From CAYRVF01 sp964427535 (GTDB lineage: Bacteria > Chloroflexota > Ktedonobacteria > Ktedonobacterales > JADMIN01): a DNA stretch of 8,484 nt. The position numbers and the translations under genes were made by a program. Below are positions 6,077 to 8,484 of the stretch, piece by piece. The stretch lies in the NCBI GenBank assembly GCA_964427535.1, contig CAYRVF010000171.1, positions 1 through 8,484 on the forward strand. The letters run 5' to 3'. Below the pieces are notes generated by a model. The model was not told the DNA's origin. It did no database searches and saw only the letters and a list, made by a program, of their open reading frames with translations. Numbering within the stretch: position 1 is the first letter of the stretch; each line of letters begins with the position of its first letter.

Positions 6077-6165
6077 TTCCCGCACATGTCTCCCCGTTCC
6101 GTGTACTCGTATCTCCGGTTAACCGAAAGCAGAGTGTGATCGTTGCGCCAAAGGGGGTGCAGTCG

Positions 6166-7044
6166 ATGATCCCACCGCCGGTTGAGTACCTCGCCCCGCA
6201 GACTCTATCTGAAGCCCTCGACTTCATGCACGAGCTCGGTTCTGACGCTAAAGTCCTCGCCGGCGGGCAGAGCCTCATTCCCCTGATGAAGTTGCGCCTC
6301 GCCGATCCGGGCACGCTGATCGATATTCAGAAGCTGCCGGGGATGGCGAGCATTGAGGAGCGTGACGGCACGCTGGTCATTGGCGCGATGGTACGCGAAG
6401 TCGCGCTCGAACATTCCCCATTGGTCCGGCAGCGCTACCCCGGAATCGTGGAGGCAAGCTCAGTTATTGCCGATCCACTGGTGCGCAACTTTGCCACGCT
6501 CGGCGGCAACCTTGCTCACGCCGATCCCGCGAACGATCATCCGGCGATGATGCTGGCAATGGGAGCTGAGCTGGTAGCCCAGGGTCCGGGTGGTATACGC
6601 CGGATCGCAATCGACGACTTTCTGGTCGATACCTTCGAGACGTCGCTCGCCCCGGATGAACTGCTGATGGAGATTCGCGTGCCCACGCCGACTATGCCCA
6701 CCGGATCGGCTTATGTGAAGCTAGAGCGCAAAGTCGGCGACTACGCCATCGCGGCGGTCGCGACGCGTCTCAGCTTCGACGGCGACATCTGTGCGAGCGC
6801 GGGTATCGCGTTGACCAACGTCGGCCCGACGGCGATCCGAGCGGTGGCCGCGCAGGACTTCCTCATCGGCAAGCGACTTGACGAAGAGGTCATGCGGGAG
6901 GCAGCCAGGCTTGCCGATGACGCCGCCCAGCCAAGCGATGACCTGCGCGGACCAGCCGAGTACAAGCGGAGTCTCGTGCGCACGCTGACGACGCGCGCGC
7001 TGCGAACGTCGGCGCAACGGGCGCAGGGGGGAGCGGGACAATGA
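6166..7044 (+). CDS. coxM: Aerobic CO dehydrogenase medium (FAD-binding) subunit
   Basis: Flavoprotein subunit of a molybdenum hydroxylase; it takes electrons from the iron-sulfur subunit and passes them to the respiratory chain. The 292-residue product (family about 290) has the two FAD-binding motifs AGGQSLIPLMKLRL (32-45) and TLGGNLAHADPANDHPA (111-127), followed by the usual substrate-binding half and the C-terminal CO dehydrogenase flavoprotein domain. I chose ATG 6166 because the family begins MIPPxFEY-like and AAAGGGGG (6150-6157) lies 8 bases upstream. The frame remains open upstream to a TTG at 6073, which would add 31 residues unlike the family. Its TGA stop overlaps the coxS start as ATGA. 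Taken alone it could belong to a related xanthine or nicotine dehydrogenase; the operon context favours CO dehydrogenase. Confidence 0.92.
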   Translation: MIPPPVEYLAPQTLSEALDFMHELGSDAKVLAGGQSLIPLMKLRLADPGTLIDIQKLPGMASIEERDGTLVIGAMVREVALEHSPLVRQRYPGIVEASSVIADPLVRNFATLGGNLAHADPANDHPAMMLAMGAELVAQGPGGIRRIAIDDFLVDTFETSLAPDELLMEIRVPTPTMPTGSAYVKLERKVGDYAIAAVATRLSFDGDICASAGIALTNVGPTAIRAVAAQDFLIGKRLDEEVMREAARLADDAAQPSDDLRGPAEYKRSLVRTLTTRALRTSAQRAQGGAGQ

Positions 7045-7565
7045 CGACACAAATGGTCAGCCTCACGATAAATGGTGATCCGGTCACGGCACAGGTCGAG
7101 CCCCGGATGCTGTTGGTGCATTACCTCCGCGAGGTTGCCGGGTTGACCGGCACCCATATCGGCTGTGACACGACGAGCTGCGGCGCGTGCGCGGTGCTGG
7201 TGAACGGTGTGCCCGCGAAGTCCTGCACACTGCTCGCCGTGCAGGTGAACGGCGCTGCGATTGGCACAGTCGAGGGACTGGAGCGGAACAACCAGCTTCA
7301 TCCCGTACAGGAAGGGTTCTTCGAGGAGCACGGACTGCAGTGCGGCTTCTGCACGCCAGGGATGATGATGACGGCTGTCGCCCTGCTTGAGGGGAATCCG
7401 GACCCGAGCGAGGCCGAGATTCGGCAGGCCATCTCGGGGAATCTCTGCCGCTGCACGGGATACGTAAACATCGTCAAGTCCATCCAGTACGCCGCGAAGA
7501 AGATGCGCGAGGCGCAGTCCGCGCCAGCGCCGGTGACCGTCGGGGCGGAGGGAGAAACGGCATGA
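7041..7565 (+). CDS. coxS: Aerobic CO dehydrogenase small (2Fe-2S) subunit
   Basis: Iron-sulfur subunit that carries electrons from the molybdenum centre to FAD; 174 residues with two [2Fe-2S] domains. The N-terminal plant-ferredoxin-type cluster is bound by Cys42, Cys47, Cys50 and Cys62 (GCDTTSCGAC and SC). The C-terminal four-helix domain binds the cluster next to molybdopterin through Cys101, Cys104, Cys136 and Cys138 (QCGFCTPG and NLCRCTGY). All eight ligands are present. The start is the ATG within the coxM stop (ATGA), with AGGGGGGAG (7025-7033) inside coxM as ribosome site, so translation is probably coupled. The end overlaps coxL in the same way. The last 18 or so residues are a low-complexity Ala/Pro/Val/Gly/Glu tail beyond the conserved domain. 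Confidence 0.95.
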   Translation: MTTQMVSLTINGDPVTAQVEPRMLLVHYLREVAGLTGTHIGCDTTSCGACAVLVNGVPAKSCTLLAVQVNGAAIGTVEGLERNNQLHPVQEGFFEEHGLQCGFCTPGMMMTAVALLEGNPDPSEAEIRQAISGNLCRCTGYVNIVKSIQYAAKKMREAQSAPAPVTVGAEGETA

Positions 7566-8484
7566 CTACACCTGTGCATGGCATCGGCCACAGCGTCAAG
7601 CGCAAGGAAGATGCGCGCTTCTTGCGCGGCAAGGGCACATATGTAGACGACGTGAAGCTGCCCGGTATGCTGTATATGGACATCGTTCGTAGCCCATACG
7701 CGCACGCCCGGATTCTCTCGATCGACGCCAGCAAGGCGCTCGCTCTGCCCGGAGTGCTCGCGGTTATTACGGGCAAGGACCTGGATGCGGCTGGGCTTGC
7801 GTGGATGCCAACGCTGATGGGCGACAAGCAGATGGTGCTGCCGGTCGACCGCGTTGTCTACCAGGCGCAGGAAGTCGCCGCCATCATCGCGACCGACCGT
7901 TACATTGCGGCAGACGCGGTGATGCTAGTGGAGGTAGAGTACGAGCCGCTGCCCCCGGTCGTCGACCCGAAGAAGGCGCTGGAGCCTGACGCGCCTCTGG
8001 TGCGGCCGGACCGCGAGAACAAGACTAACCACATCTGGCACTGGGAGGCGGGCGACCGCGCCGAGACCGACGACGCGTTCGCGAAGGCGGATGTGGTGGT
8101 GAAGACGGACCTCTATATTCCGCGTATTCACGTGTCGTCCATCGAGACCTGTGGCTGCGTGGCCTCGTTTGACCGCATCTCCGGCAAGCTGACGGTGTAC
8201 ATGACCACACAGGCGCCGCACGCGATCCGCACAGTATTCTCGCTGGTGAGCGGCATTCCGGAGCACAAGATTCGCATCATCTCGCCCGATATCGGCGGCG
8301 GATTTGGTGGCAAGGTGCCGGTGTATCCCGGCTACGTCATCGCGACCGTGGCGTCGATTCAGACGGGCAAGCCCATCAAGTGGATCGAGGACCGCTCGGA
8401 GAATCTACAGGCCGACAGCTTCGCCCGCGACTACCATATCTCCGCGGAATTGGCGGCCAAGAGCGACGGCACGATGCAGGGGCT
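7562..8484 (+). CDS. coxL: Aerobic CO dehydrogenase large (molybdopterin) subunit, N-terminal part
   Basis: Catalytic subunit that oxidises CO (or, in relatives, another carbonyl or heterocycle) at a Mo-molybdopterin centre. The window holds the first 307 residues of a family of about 800. The frame opens MTTPVHGIGHSVKRKEDARF, continues with the typical GTYVDDVKLPGMLY (25-38), RSPYAHARI, VEYEPLPPVVDP (125-136) and ETCGCVASFD (195-204). Next come TQAPH with Gln217, aligning to Gln240 of the Oligotropha enzyme, and the glycine-rich DIGGGFGGK (243-251). DRSENL and FARDYH follow. ATG 7562 overlaps the coxS stop as ATGA and is preceded by GGAGGGAG (7547-7554). The active-site loop that separates form I (AYRCSFR) from form II (AYRGAGR) is about 60 residues beyond the window, so CO as substrate is inferred from overall similarity and gene order. 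Confidence 0.93.
   Translation, partial: MTTPVHGIGHSVKRKEDARFLRGKGTYVDDVKLPGMLYMDIVRSPYAHARILSIDASKALALPGVLAVITGKDLDAAGLAWMPTLMGDKQMVLPVDRVVYQAQEVAAIIATDRYIAADAVMLVEVEYEPLPPVVDPKKALEPDAPLVRPDRENKTNHIWHWEAGDRAETDDAFAKADVVVKTDLYIPRIHVSSIETCGCVASFDRISGKLTVYMTTQAPHAIRTVFSLVSGIPEHKIRIISPDIGGGFGGKVPVYPGYVIATVASIQTGKPIKWIEDRSENLQADSFARDYHISAELAAKSDGTMQG

Larger units (their letters stand above)
5792..6165 (+). promoter_or_regulatory. 374-base non-coding control region upstream of coxM
   Basis: No credible gene is seen on either strand. The stretch is less GC-biased than its neighbours and holds, in order, an 18-base palindrome (5937-5954), an inverted repeat at 5982-6003, a promoter (6004-6033), a long inverted repeat (6029-6076), a 10-base palindrome CGGTTAACCG (6116-6125) and the coxM ribosome site. 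The first 145 bases (5792-5936) show nothing I can name. It separates the purine phosphorylase from the cox operon and probably carries the operon's transcriptional control. Confidence 0.6.

Noticed and set aside
6073..6165. TTG start extending CoxM by 31 residues
   Set aside because: The extension begins inside the long inverted repeat, lacks family similarity, and ATG 6166 has a strong ribosome site.

Overview
The window is a GC-rich bacterial segment with nine protein-coding genes, all on the + strand. The first and last are cut by the window edges. No RNA genes, insertion sequences or CRISPR arrays were recognised. The aerobic CO dehydrogenase genes, a ComEA-like protein with an SLBB domain, and Xer next to purine nucleoside phosphorylase suggest a free-living, high-GC bacterium. 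Chloroflexota (Thermomicrobia-like) is my best guess and an actinobacterium is the alternative. This lineage call is inference from protein flavour, not from a marker gene.

Layout. (1) 1-948: C-terminal part of L-glutamate gamma-semialdehyde dehydrogenase (RocA/PruA, proline and arginine catabolism), followed by a hairpin at 971-999. (2) 1019-1693: a good sigma70-like promoter and a short ComEA-like gene (one membrane segment, SLBB domain, helix-hairpin-helix domain). (3) 1793-2503: MobA-type molybdenum cofactor nucleotidyltransferase. (4) 2634-3694: possible promoter, then a patatin-like phospholipase. (5) 3744-5791: a promoter with a perfect TATAAT, a structured leader, a Xer-type tyrosine recombinase and a trimeric-type purine nucleoside phosphorylase. 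(6) 5792-6165: a 374-base non-coding stretch dense in inverted repeats, with a probable promoter. (7) 6166-8484: coxM-coxS-coxL, encoding the FAD, iron-sulfur and molybdopterin subunits of an aerobic CO dehydrogenase-type molybdenum hydroxylase. These genes are joined by two ATGA start/stop overlaps, and coxL runs off the window.

How the genes fit together. The cox genes form a tightly coupled operon for a heterotrimeric enzyme that would oxidise CO and pass electrons to the respiratory chain. The M-S-L order is that of form I (bona fide) CO dehydrogenase, but the diagnostic active-site loop of CoxL lies beyond the window. The mobA gene belongs to molybdenum cofactor biosynthesis, but its LAGG motif predicts the guanine form of the cofactor rather than the cytosine form used by CO dehydrogenase. 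The remaining genes are mostly housekeeping. The most unusual items are a catalytic lysine-to-arginine change in the Xer recombinase and the palindrome-rich region upstream of coxM. I see no convincing wholly new system.
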